Shown here one piece after another: positions 1 to 12,489 of a stretch of 64,000 nt of DNA. Position numbers and translations under genes: made by a program. Numbering within the stretch: the first letter of the stretch is position 1; each line of letters starts with the position of its first letter. The DNA is from Adineta steineri (Eukaryota; Rotifera; Eurotatoria; Adinetida; Adinetidae): assembly GCA_905250115.1 (NCBI GenBank), contig CAJNOI010000077.1, forward strand, positions 202,635 to 266,634, read 5' to 3'. The notes under the pieces were generated by a model. The model did not search any database. It worked only from the letters and a program-made list of their open reading frames with translations, and was not told where the DNA came from.

Positions 1-2744
1 TTTTTTGAAACTAATCAAACTTTTACTTACTTTTCCGATAATTCGAATAGCAGCAATTGGATGTCGATTAACATTTTCATATGCATCCGTTACTTGTTGA
101 AGTGTAACACAAAACATATGAAAAAATGTTTCAATAACAGTAGCAAAATCGTTTTCACAATCAATTCGAACGAATAAAACATGAAGTGCTTGTGTAAAAC
201 CACACATAAAAACAAGAAATATCAAACAAAATCTTAATAAATCACCACGAATCATTGTATATATCATGACAACAAATGGACCTGTTGTTCGAAAACCACT
301 TTAAATGTAAATGAACAAAAGAAAAAAAATAAAGGAAATAATTAATTATAATGAATAGAATTTTTACCGGCAAAAAAAGAAAAAATAAGGTGCTCGTGTA
401 AGTATTGCAAATACACAAAGAATATCATCAGCAGCTATTGAACAAGTAAGTCGAGCTGGTAGCATTCCTATTGTTAACATACAAGAAAAAAGAAATAAAA
501 CTCTTGATGGATCATTAACATATATAAATGAATCTAATTGAAAATTTTGATAAGAAAGTTCTTGTACAGTAAGTAATAAATACATTATTGCACCAAAAAC
601 ACTTAAACCATCAGCAACATTAAGCAACTTAAAAATAAAATAAAAATCTATCTTTTATTTGTTATTCATTCAAATATAGACTTACTAAACCCAATGGTTC
701 AAATATTTGTTTAGCATTATCACCATCATCATCATCATCATCATTATCATCATATTTATTGATTTTTAAACTAGTATTCATATTAGTTTGATTATTATTA
801 TAATAATGTGGTTTATGCCATAAAACATTTGCATAATGACATTTACATTCAGTTCGATTAATAAGTATTATTGATTTATAGGTATTTTCATTTTTATCAA
901 TGATTTCTTGATATAAACATGTTTCTGGTACACGATAATAACCACGTACAAGTAATCCAAATAAACATATACCAAAATAAAGAGTAAATATTGCCATACG
1001 TTGAAAGAATCTACAAGAGAATAAATTAAGAAAGAAACTATATATGAAGAAAACGACAGATTTACTTGAATTTAATAAATGTACGCCATTTTTCATTTAA
1101 TAACTGGACAATTAAACCATCCATCATATCCAAATGACCAGCAGATTCCTATATAAATAGATTTAATATTACCGAAGAAGTAGTTGTAACTCATTGTTTA
1201 GCAAAAAAAGACTAGTCGACTAATGAAAGTATTCTTGTTTTATATACTTTAGTCTCAATTATACATTTGAACTTACACCACGAACAATAATATTTAATGC
1301 ACTTGTATCATTTAGAGAGCCATCATTTTTTCCAATAGTATCAATATCATCTAATGGATAACCAGCACATGTTACATTGCCATATTGCCAATAAACTGTA
1401 CGAATTTTTTGTAATATATGATCAAACATCTAATCAAATTTTCTATGTTGTTGTTGTCTATTCAAATAAGAATAAAAATGCTTACTTCTTTACGTGCTTT
1501 AACAGCAGCAAGTGTTAAAGGTGTTAAACCTTGTCGATTTTTAATATCTAATGATGCACCTAATTCATAAAGTAAATCTACCATAGCCTATTAAAAAATA
1601 AAATAAATCATATTAGAGAATAAAAAAGAATGACAAAAACTAACAATTCGATTATAAATAACACACATATGTAAGGCAGTATTTCCATTTGAATCTTGAC
1701 AATTCGTATCAGCACCTTTAGCAACTAATAATCTAACTGATTCTTCTTGTTGTAAAACAGCCGCAAATGAAAGTGGATATTCACCAAAATAACAATAACC
1801 ATCATAATTTGTTGCAATACTTACTTCTGGACATTCTTTTGTTACATTATCTACTCTAATAAAATATTTAAAGAAATATTATTTTATTTTCTCTTTTTTC
1901 TGTTTATCTTACCGACTTGATTTTTGATCTTCTGGACAAAAAAATTTTCCACAACATCTTTGTTGAAAATCAACACCGGCATCGAGTAAAAATTTAACTG
2001 TTGCTGGTTCTTCATTGACAATAGCAATATGAAGAACATTTTCTCCTTAAAATTTTTAAAAATGAAATATTTGAAATAGAATTTATTTTTTCTAACCATA
2101 ATATTCATCACCCATATATAAATCATCAATAAGTCTAGGATAATATCTTAAAAGTCGTTTAGCTAAAGCTGAATGAACAGGACTTGATGAAAGAAAACAA
2201 ATATGAAGAATATGTTCTCCAACACCACCTCGTAAATCTAAATCCCAACAAACAAGTTTCGTATCTTCACCTAAATTTTCAATATAAAATATATTCAATT
2301 TTTTATTTCTCGATCATATAAACCAACCATTTATTTGTTGTTCTTCTTCAGTAGGTCTTGGAGCTGGAACAAGATTTTTTACTTTACTAAAAGTATTATT
2401 TCGTCGTTTAACAATTTCACTTATTGTAACCTGAAATCAAAATCTTCAACATTTTACTTTTTGTATAAATAACTTTTTACCAATTTTCCCTCGCCTTCAT
2501 TATAAAGAAATTTTGGAATATGTTCATGAATAAGTGCATCAATATGTGTATAATCTTTTGTTCGATTAGCTAAACGCATAACATCAATAAGTTCTCCACC
2601 ACCCTAAATAATCTCTTATAATTATATTCTATTAGTATTATTTTTTACTTTAAGATTAACAAATCGATATAGTTCAGGACCTTGACCATTGGAATTTATT
2701 TGAGCTTTAACACCCGAAGCTACTTCTGATGTTGTATTACCCAT
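1..2744 (-). CDS. TRPV-family cation channel (Nanchung/Inactive/OSM-9-like), 3' end beyond window
   Basis: Twelve exons read in phase: 2649-2744, 2481-2603, 2328-2430, 2097-2270, 1913-2045, 1645-1855, 1486-1587, 1277-1429, 1066-1148, 686-1010, 368-627, 31-298; the rest lies off the window. The start MGNTTSEV is preferred over an upstream in-frame Met because the extension is low-complexity and a TTCCTAG acceptor-like site sits 5 nt before the ATG. The N-terminus carries ankyrin repeats ([36 protein letters not shown]) with the arthropod/nematode TRPV signatures [10 protein letters not shown] and [11 protein letters not shown]. Hydrophobic segments S1-S6 follow, with an Asp-rich S1-S2 loop. 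These channels act in sensory cilia as Ca2+-permeable mechano- or chemosensory channels. The pore region ([21 protein letters not shown]) lacks the usual G-M-G-D type filter. The family is certain; orthology to Nanchung or Inactive is not resolved. Confidence 0.9.
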
Positions 2745-3310
2745 TATTACTAGGAAGAATAGACTAATGTCGTTTGTGATTGAGCCGGAATATTCAATTG
2801 AATGTTTACCTATGTTGACGGAAAAAAAGGAAAAGAAGCGAAGAGTGACGAGAGAGAGAGAGAACATGCCTAAAAAAGCATTGCTTACTTGCCCGTAATT
2901 GGAATAAGTGACGTACTATGTTAGAATAAGAGACGGAAACGTGTGAAAGTTTAATATAAAGAAAAAAGTTTTTTACTTGTCACCTAAAAGGGTTAAAAGA
3001 GAAAAGGCGACGATCGATTAGAATTTCACATTAAAACTTAATGACAAGGTCTTTTTTATTCTTCCAGTAAAAAAGTTCATTCTTTAGAAATATGAGAATA
3101 AAATGAAAGATTTTCTTGCTAAAAATCTAAATACCTATTCAACTAAATGAACTATAATTTCATTTTTCTCTTCTTCAACTTGACAGATAAATTAAGTATA
3201 GGCATAGATAAAAATTTTTGCTTTTTCTCTTTTTTTTTATTATTAGTAATTAAAAAATAAAATTACTGACAACAAATAATTTACAACAAAAATTAAGATT
3301 GGAATGTAAA
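2745..3310. other. Intergenic, TRPV 5' side to CCSER-like 3' side
   Basis: AT-rich spacer holding the presumed promoter and 5' UTR of the TRPV gene and the 3' UTR of the next minus-strand gene. A short GA-repeat lies around 2853-2865. I see no coding exon or RNA gene here. Confidence 0.6.
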
Positions 3311-6052
3311 TTATTGAACATTTGCTTGACTGGAGTATTTATACTAAAATAAAAATTTTATTTAATTTTGAGGAAAAAAAAATAAGTGGAGAAACAAACC
3401 ATTTGCTCTTGTAACAATTTGATTGTTTGTTTATCTTGTTCTCTTTCTTTACGTAGTATCATAAGTTCCTTGAAATTGAAAAAAAAAGTTAGAAAAGAAA
3501 AATTTAGTTCTTTATTTACTCTAGCTAAGTCATCATAGGAAGAATTTTCATCAATTGAATTATTTCGAAGATTAATATCACCACCGCCACTTAATGAATG
3601 ATGTCTTGAACTTATCATAGATTCATGAAATGAACCAATCATTGAATCCTATAAAATTTGTTTTTTAAGATATAAAAAAAGAAAATTTCTTACTGTCATA
3701 TTTGCACCGTCGGAATGTTTTAGTAATCGATCAAGTTGATGAAGAATTGTTTTAACAACCATAACATCTTTCATTACTTGTCGATAAGATTCAATATCCA
3801 TTGTTATTTGTTCGGCATCTTCACGTGGTGGTAAAGAAGTTGGTGGTGGTTTTAATGAAACTGATCGTGTTAATAATCTTCTAAGAGGATTAATTATTAG
3901 ATATTGAAATTAAATGAAACATTCATTTATCTTACTTATGATGTTCATTATCGATAATATTTTCCATTCTACTACTCAATCGAGTTAATTCATCAAGTGA
4001 TTCTCGAAGATTTCCAGATGATTTATCAGATGTTGGACTTTTGGCTGGAGTACCAGAACGATGATCATTTGATGATATATTTGTTTTTGTTGTCATAGAA
4101 GATGATATCATTGGAGATTTTTTATTACTATCAAGTGATAATGAATTTGATGAACTTGAATCTGTTCGACTACTAAAATATATTAATATTTTTTTGTAAA
4201 AGAGAAAATTAAAATTCGAATCTTACGTTTTTGTTGCAGAATCTAACGTAAGTGTATCATCATAATCACATATTAAATCATCGGATTTTAAACTACAATT
4301 ATCATCATCAATTAATCCATCTTGATTAAGTACGTTGGATAGAACGGATGATGAAGATAAAATACTTGGAGTTCGATTTCGTTGTCGATTCGCCTGAGAA
4401 CGTAGTACAGATGAAGGAATATTTGACTGTGATTCTGTACTTGCATATGCAGAATCACCATGTTGAACGAATTCAGTTGTAAAATGATCATGCTATGACA
4501 AAAACAAAAATAATAAATTAAATTTTTTTCATATTTTTTATCTTTACTTGACTATCAATTTGAGCATCTATTTGTTGTTCATCAAGAGATGATTGCTCAT
4601 TTTTTTCTTCTAAAATAATGGGTGTATCAAGAGAAGAAGGTTTCAGTGAACTTGTATTTAGAGGACGTCGAGTAAAAAAACTCATACGTTTTGGAGCTTT
4701 ATAATAATCACGAACAGCCTCAATATCAGCTTTTGTTAGTTGAAAAGAAGAAGTCGTTGGTAATGCAGATGAATTTGAAGGTCGTGAAGGTGTATTTAAA
4801 CGTGGACGATTAGTTGTTGTTGTTGTTGTTGCTGTTGTTAATTCTTTATTAATACGAGAAGAAGAAGGTGGTATTTTCGATTTCGTTGTATTAGTAATTT
4901 TCGATCTACTGGATATTGTTTCAGTTTTTGTAAAATGTTGAGTAGGTAATGATGATGATGAAGAATTAGCACTAATTGTTGATAATGGACTTATCGAACG
5001 ACTACGTGCTACAAATGATGATACGGGTGTTTGTTGCGATCCAGATACTATTGGTCGAGGTATACCACCATGGCGAGGTTGTGAAGATGATGAACCTGAT
5101 GAACGATTTGTTAGAGACATTGGTACGGAAGTACCTAGAAAATTCATTAAAAACAATTTTATTGAAGAAAAAAAGTTAGAAAGTAAGTTATAGTCAAGAA
5201 AAGAAAAAATCATCGATTTTGTAAACATTTACATTTACATTCATTCTTGTTTTTTTTTCTTCTCTGTATGTCACCGTTATTCAGTGAGGATGCAAAGGAA
5301 TAGACGGAGGAATGAAGACAACAGAAAAAAAGAAAGACTCAATATAGAATAAGAAAAAAAGGAAAAAAAAGAAAGAAAAGCTTGTGGTTGTCGATGACAA
5401 AAAGAAGGATTCATTTTTTCCTTTTCATGAGTCATAGACTAGTTCCATAGAGGACGCTCAGTTTAGTACGCACACTATGCGTTTTTTTTCTTTTTCTCCA
5501 CGAGAAACATAAGCAAGAATGTTTTTATGATTTTCCACATCAATAGAAGCGATATACAGTTGTATTACTTAAAAATAAATTCAAATAATAATTTCAGTAG
5601 GATATTTTACCTGTCGTAATAGTTGTATCAACTGTTGTAGTTACATTTTTTGATCTTGTAGATCTTGTTGATGATGAAGATTGTGGTCGATAAATAGGAA
5701 ATCGAGATTTTGGTACAGGAATACGGGATTGTGCCTGTGATGTCGAAGATGATGATGATGACATATAACTATTTCTATTCGAATTATTATTATTTGAATT
5801 TGAAGAATAAAATTGTATTAAACTATTTGTTTCAGTTTTATATAGGATAGGTTCTATTGAAGAAGATGACTGTACATTAATTTTAGTTTGTGAAGAATGA
5901 AGACGTTGGGATTGTTGATTTGAGTGTACAGTTAATGGTGAGGATGAAGCTTGTTTATTATCAAGGACAAACGGATTCTTTGTTGGTGTTCGTTTATGCA
6001 GTTGTCGATGGTGCTTCTTGTGATGTCTTGCGGCTGATGTGCAAGCACCCAT
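3311..6052 (-). CDS. CCSER (FAM190)-like serine-rich coiled-coil protein with MGAC N-terminus
   Basis: Eight exons in consistent phase encode about 649 aa: 5611-6052, 4548-5134, 4227-4492, 3936-4172, 3694-3880, 3520-3648, 3400-3468, 3311-3343. The start begins MGACTSAARHHKKHH: Gly2 and Cys4 followed by a basic run is the classic pattern for N-myristoylation plus palmitoylation, implying membrane attachment (inference). Most of the protein is Ser/Thr-rich and disordered. Near the C-terminus, ESYRQVMKDVMVVKTILHQL followed by DRLLKHSDG, and then KEREQDKQTIKLLQEQM, resemble the C-terminal coiled-coil block of vertebrate CCSER1/2, whose cellular role is poorly defined. A TTTACTATATAG acceptor-like site ends 7 nt before the ATG. 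The first intron (5135-5610) is unusually long for this window. The last exon is short and the least certain. Family assignment rests on recalled similarity of the C-terminal block only. Confidence 0.6.
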
Positions 6053-9000
6053 CGTCGACCTATATAGTAAATACAAGGAGAATAGAGAGAGAGAGAAAGC
6101 AAAAGAAGAAAAAAAGATAACATTAGTAATCGTTATACTAATTGCTAAACAATCTTCATATTTTTTTCTTTCGTTCATTATAATATATTCATTTGCTAAA
6201 TAATAAATAATTTGATAATCTTCAAGTTCTGGACTACATCTCACTCTCGATCGTCTATTGCTTAATAATTCAACCTTCGTACTTTAATCATGCATATTCA
6301 AAATCTCTCAAATGTTCATTGAAAAAAAAAGAGTACATATAAGATGCATATATATATATATATATATGAAGAAAGAGACTATCGCCTGACGAAAAAGAAA
6401 AGCAATGAATAGTTACTTCAATTCCCTCATCACTTAGCTTCACATAATTGAAAATCGTTTATGTCAACAAGAAAAATTGTGTTTATGATGTATTATGTAT
6501 GGAAAGAACGATAACACATTCGATATATACTATACATATAATATCGTTTTTCAAAACAAAAAAGAAAGAATACTATTTAATGATAAACAATAGTAGATGC
6601 AAACAAATTGTGGTACCTTGAATTTGACTATATCAGACATGTTGTTGTTGTTTATCGTTGTACAAAAATTTATCTATTGAAGGTTAATGTAGAACACGAT
6701 CGTACATAAATAAGCTAAGTCGTATTGTACATGCGTCGACAGGAGCAGGAGCAAAAAAAATCAAAACGTGTAGTAAAGGTAGAGTCGAGTCGTTAGTGTG
6801 ATAAACAAAACGAAATGATACTATGCTGTTAAGGTCTTATCTCATTTTTTCTTAACGTCGAAGAAAACGAAAAAAAAAAATGCGACAAAACAAAAATATC
6901 ACCATGATGTGACGCAGCATACAAAAGAAAGAGGAGAAGAATATTATTGCTTAATTATACTCAAACATTACAACTATCCATATTGCAAGTCATTAGTCAC
7001 TACTATTGCCTAATTACTGTGTAGTCTTAAGAAGAAAAAAAAAGCTATTGTCTAATATTCGAATATTTAACAGATTTCTTTTTTATGTAAAGAAAAAAAT
7101 TGATTTCGTTTAAATGAATTGAAGCAGCTGGTTTTTATGAGTATATCTGTATGTGTGGGTGGCCTTGTACTTTCTATGCAAATGAACCATGAAATGAGTT
7201 TTAAATGTGTAGATAAGTGAAAGGGAAAGAGTCAAAAAAAGACGAGACCTGATCAGAATAATATGATATTACTCACCTGTATAGTTTTGTTTTCAATATG
7301 AATAATATTTAACTAGAGAAATTCATTGGATTATTCATGACTAGTTGATTTGATATTTGACAGAATAGAAAAAAAAATGTTCAATGAAATGATATCAAGA
7401 TCAAAGTGTGATTTGTATCAAACAATAAGAATGTGTCAAGATATTTGTCTATATTTGTTTTCAATGAAATATTTGTCTGAAAAATAATAAATTAAGATTA
7501 GAGAAAAATAAAAGAATGTCGATATTAACACACATGAACAAAAAGAAAATAACGAGTTATTAATTGTAATAACACTAATAATATGAACTGTCGAAGTGAT
7601 ATTATGACGTGAGGATAGACGAAAATGAATGGGTGTTCGAGTGTTTGCGTGAGTATATATATATATGTGTATATATAAAGCAGCGATCGGACCAACAAAG
7701 TATGAGATATAGTGAAGAAAAGAAAAGAAAATGGTTGAGTATTTTGATGGTATATATACGAAAGTAATTAAACATGAAAACGGCAAAAAGTAAGTGTAAA
7801 ATGATGGACAAAGGTCGTATATAAAGACATGCGTGTATATCAAATGAGACAAACAAGGATTTATCTGATGTATATATGTGTATATACATATATATATGAA
7901 AGCCTAGCAAAGCTTTTATTTGCCGATAATCAATGCAAAAAATCATTTTTGTATAAGAGAGACAGGCAAAAAAAATGCAATGATTTAGAAAAAACTTGAT
8001 TTCAAGGCATATGATTTCGATTAATTTTTGATAGGTATTCAAATTGATTATTACAAATAATATTAGAAATTATATATAACCTTTTTTTTTTGTTTATTCT
8101 CAAGTTTATTTTGTCAAAGAAATTAACATAATATATTATGATAGTTTTATTAGTTAAACTTAAATAATCAATTAAGTTTTCTAATTTTAGATTAATTGAA
8201 ATGTATATTATTGATGTAATAATATTGTTTTGAATCAAAATACATACGTGAAAATATTTATGTTATTAGTAAAGAAGAAAGACATTCATTCAATGGTTAA
8301 TTGTTGAATCAAATACTTTGGCGTGAAATTTAAGGTGAAAATGTGTTTGTCTAATTATTTTCATTGCAATATAGAAGACGCAATAGACAATCTATATTAA
8401 GTAATCATTAAATTTGATTTATAGTGCGAATTAATGAACACGTATGTCGAAAAAAACAAGTCTAACATAAAATTTATCAAGGTTTTATATTTTATGACTG
8501 TATTAATTACTGTAATCGTAAAATTTAACAACGTTTTTTAATACATTCATATGAACTAGAAGTTGAAAAGATAATAATATATTGTCATACTGCTGATCAA
8601 TGAATTCATCTTTTCATTCTATCATTGACGAACAGAATCAGATTTTCAAGTATCATTCAAATTATGCAATCGATAAATCTATCAAGATAGTAACAGATGT
8701 CTCGTTCATAATATTCATAGATAGAATGAAATAGGACAAAATGTAGGTTAGACTCTAATATACGATCATTTGGTGAATACCATTGTATTTCGATACATTT
8801 AAATTATTATCATAGAATCTCTAGTAAAGTCTAGAAGATTTTTTAGGCTTCGTTTAAATTCTTGTGTTAGACACACGCACGGAACTTCTTGCAGACTCAA
8901 ATCAAATATTTTGTCCTTGTACAAAAGACTCACCTGAGTGCTCATGAGAAGAATTATTTTAAATATCAAAGCACTTAATCTGTAATCTAACACAATCAAA

Positions 9001-9192
9001 AGTCAAGATTTCTAGCATTGATATGAATTCACATATGCGCGAATGCATAAAAAAATCAATTAAAATTTGACTAAAAAAGAATGTACAATTATTACATATA
9101 TCCTAATTCATAATATTATTTAAATAAAAAAATCTTCTAGTATAAAAAAAAACAATTGGACGGACTAAAAGATTAGCAATTAATGAATTTGA
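6053..9192. other. 3.1-kb gap without recognisable gene
   Basis: Very AT-rich, with a (TA)n tract near 6348-6367 and several TATATA-rich stretches near 7650-7680 and 7870-7900. Open frames on the minus strand at 7436-8238 are aromatic/Ile-rich translations of AT-rich DNA with no domain and no neighbouring exon that extends them. It is presumably promoter or UTR sequence for the flanking genes. Confidence 0.6.
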
Positions 9193-10009
9193 TTATTTTT
9201 TTCTCTCATCCTTTTTATGTTGTCTGTCTTTTGCTTTTAAATCGAATGTAACATTTACTGTAACATGTACAGTAATCGTTTTTGCATCGAGTAAATTTTG
9301 AAATGATGCGGGTTGGCCTGTTGCAGATAATATTCCTTCTTTTTCTTGATAAGTTTCTTCAACAATATGTACAGCTTTTGCAACATGAAGACCAACAGTT
9401 CGAGCTATATCTTCCGCTGTATGTTTAGCATTGCGTACGGCTTGAACACTTGCTTGACGTCTAGAATAATAATAATAATAATAAAATAATCGAAATAATT
9501 TTATTTTACTTTAAATTTTCTAGACGAAGTGATGAATGAAAAAATACAGGATCAAGAACTCGTACAATAGGTGCATCAAGTTTTTCTACAAGTTGATTAT
9601 GACAAAGTTGATAACGTTGAATATCAATAAATATTGCTGTTAATTCGGCAGTTACTTCATACATAGTATCACGACGTGTTATTGATTGAACAAATGATTT
9701 ATCTTGATCTTTAACACCATAATTTCGGAATGTTTGTTCAATATATTTTAATCGACGTAGAACACTTGTTTTAGCTTCATTAACACTTGATTTTGTACTT
9801 GTTATAACAACAACTAATTTAATTCGATCGGGTGGTAAAGAAAATTCTCCCGTACCAGAAACAGTTATTTGTCGACGTGAATCAGAATCCGAAAATATCA
9901 ATGCACCATGCATTTGTTCATCTGTATATAGACGATTTTTCGGAAGAAGACCAAGAGATTTTACAGGACGATTTGATGTAATATAAGCTAAATTTTCTTC
10001 TCGACGCAT
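9193..10009 (-). CDS. IRAK1BP1-like SIMPL-domain protein
   Basis: Two exons (9510-10009 and 9193-9460, one 49-nt intron) give 255 aa, close to the roughly 260 aa of vertebrate IRAK1BP1. The core is a SIMPL (DUF541) domain: QITVSGTGEFSLPPDRIKLVVVIT opens the domain in the usual way, followed by VNEAKTSVLRRLKYIEQTF and an Asp/Lys-rich C-terminus that includes TITVTVHVTVNVTFDLK. Vertebrate IRAK1BP1 (SIMPL) binds the IRAK1 kinase and modulates NF-kappaB signalling; the domain family is also common in bacteria, so an acquired origin cannot be excluded from sequence alone. No signal peptide is visible, which fits a cytosolic/nuclear animal-type protein rather than the secreted bacterial form. The start is MRREENLAY; the intron is phase 2. 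Confidence 0.75.
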
Positions 10010-10603
10010 TATTAATTTTTGATAGGATAATCTTCAAAAAGAAAAAAGAAAATTGAATATATATATAATCAGTTGCTAACGTAAAGAATTCTTTTAGATA
10101 GAGGCAATAGCGACAGCAACCAACGGTATATAATGTATGTGTGTTGATAGGAGAATAAGAAGAAGAAGAAGAATTTTGACAGGCTGTGTAAAAGCAAGCA
10201 TAGTGGAGTATGTCGCACAGAACAAAGAAAGAAAAAAAGAACGAAACTGCAATGCTTTTTTTCTTTTTCTTCGTTCTTTTGCTTATTAGGTTATGTTGAG
10301 AAGAAATGGAAGTGGAGCTACTACTGCATCAGTATGTCGACACTACGAAGAAGAAAGAGTATAGAATAAAATTGAGCATGAATGACCGATCTCACATCGT
10401 CTACATTTTATCTAAGATCAGTTAGTTCTACAATCGATGACATTTCATCATTCATTTGAGAATAAAAAAATCAATCATTTCACACATATTCATATCATAA
10501 TATATTTTATTTTAGTTTTTCATATGGATACTATTATATTTAATTATCATCTATTTTCATCTATATTATTAATCGGTCGTTTTTATACGTATATATTGCA
10601 ATT
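10010..10603. other. Divergent intergenic region
   Basis: Head-to-head spacer between the SIMPL gene and the small plus-strand ORF, so it should hold both promoters. It contains a short GAA repeat near 10158-10173 and a poly-pyrimidine stretch near 10255-10275. No gene is seen. Confidence 0.55.
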
Positions 10604-11074
10604 ATGAGATATACAATGATGAAACGTATTACACAAATGCTTGCATCTCTTCTTTTTATTATTACTGTTCTAACTATTTATCTAGCATTTGATTTTGCTA
10701 TAAATACTGCTATATCAAATAAATATACAACTGATAAACATAGTCATCATGAACAACAACATGATGATTTAGAATTTCGAAAAATTTTATCTCAATCATT
10801 ATTAACGAAACGAAAAACGACTAATAATACCCGAATATTTCATAACAATAATAATGAACATCATCATGATATGATTAATCCAGAACGTCGTATACGTAAT
10901 ACAAAATCAAAACAACAACAACATGCTAAACCTGCTCAATTCCATAAAAGTAAAACAGGTATTAAAATCAATCATATCAAACGAATTGCTAAAGAACGAC
11001 GAAGATATTCATTTACAACGAACACTACTCAACGTAAAAATATAAAAGCTTATACTTCCACATATCATCATTAA
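10604..11074 (+). CDS. Hypothetical small membrane-anchored or secreted basic protein
   Basis: An uninterrupted 156-codon frame with a clear hydrophobic segment near residues 10-35 (MLASLLFIITVLTIYLAF) that could be a signal peptide or signal anchor. The rest is rich in His, Asn, Lys, Arg and Gln (QQQQH, NNNNEHHHD, RKTTNN) with dibasic sites (KR, RR). I do not recognise it. The codon usage resembles neighbouring exons and the frame stays open across the repeats, which argues for a real gene, but there is no domain to confirm it. A second start three codons in (MMKR) is equally possible. Dibasic sites could suggest a processed precursor, but no repeated peptide or amidation signal is seen. Confidence 0.45.
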   Translation: MRYTMMKRITQMLASLLFIITVLTIYLAFDFAINTAISNKYTTDKHSHHEQQHDDLEFRKILSQSLLTKRKTTNNTRIFHNNNNEHHHDMINPERRIRNTKSKQQQHAKPAQFHKSKTGIKINHIKRIAKERRRYSFTTNTTQRKNIKAYTSTYHH

Positions 11075-12489
11075 TTCTATCATTTTATTTCTTATTTTTT
11101 TTTTGAAATAGTAAAATTGATAGAAAAAGATCATTCGTTCTATAATATATTTTAATTGATTTAGTAAAATATTTAGTCATCGTATCTGTTTTGTTATTTA
11201 CACAATTATGTAAAATAATTTTTATTGTATGTTCTGTTTTTTCAATATATATATCATTACTGATAAATAGATACTTCGATAATTTTATTAAAACTCGTAA
11301 TAGTCACATCTAGAAATAAATCAGACTTGTAAAATGCATATTGAATTAATTACTTTGATTGTCTAGGGGGTACGTTTAAAATGTGTTGTACCAAAGGCTA
11401 ATTCATTATGTTCATCTCGTGCTTATATTTATCAAAATTAAGAATCTATTTTAATGAGAAAGTAACGACATATATATTTATGTATGAAATCTTTAGTTTT
11501 TATTGTTCGAGATAGTATTTAATCAGTAAAGAATAGTTTGCAACATTTCATTCTTGAGAAAATAAGTTTATAGGTTAAAATATGATTAACTTGATCGCTA
11601 AGAGTTGTTCATGCTTTATTAAAGAAACATTTTAGACGATTATCATTGAGACTACTAATTGTCGTACACGCTTCAAAACAGTTTTGATGATTGTTATTAC
11701 GAAATTCTGGTAGGCAAATCATAAATCTATATATGTCTGGTATAACATTATGCTTCTACAATCAGTGTCATTGATTACAAGAATGAAAGATTGTCGAACG
11801 TTGTTTGCATCGCTGCGGAACTATTTCATACATAATCCTTGACTTTTTCTCTTTTGTATAACATAAAAAAGGAAATCAGCATGTTAACAATAGTGCTCAT
11901 AATAACGGCGCTCTATTATAATAATTCTCGAAGAAACAACAAACTTGATTGTAATAGTACACCATTATTAAGGACAAAAATAGTCGTTCATTGTTAATAA
12001 ACATACTAGATGTTTTCTAATACAAGGCTCGACATATTCTACCTATTGCTCAGGTATTGTACATTCTTCAATTCAAAAATAAACATTCTTAAACAATAAG
12101 AGTAGGTTTATTTAAAACATTGAAACAACTTTCTATCTATTTCATTTATCATCCGTTTAATAAAACTATTGTCCAAGACAACGTTTTTGACACATTCTGT
12201 CTGTTTGTTTACATGAATAAAATAAAAAATAATGTGTTGCCATCAATTTTCATTTAACAAAAATATACTAAAAACAATGTGACCAATTACAAAAGCAAAA
12301 CACGAAATGGAAATACAATAAACAAGAAAACGGAAAACGAAGCTCTCATCATTTTTTTTTGATAATATAATTTTTTTTGACATCACAACAAATACCCATC
12401 ACCGTATTTATATATTATGTAATTAACCTAATAACGAAGTTTTGCTCTTGTTTAGTTTTTCTTGAAATGATTATTTTAAATAATAATTA
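11075..12489. other. Convergent 1.4-kb intergenic region
   Basis: AT-rich sequence between two converging genes, containing their 3' UTRs. I see no coding exon, RNA gene or repeat that I can support. Confidence 0.55.

Noticed and set aside
7436..8238. Overlapping minus-strand open frames rich in Ile, Tyr, Phe and Ser
   Set aside because: Translations of AT-rich DNA with TATA repeats; no domain, no splice-consistent neighbours, and competing frames on the same strand.
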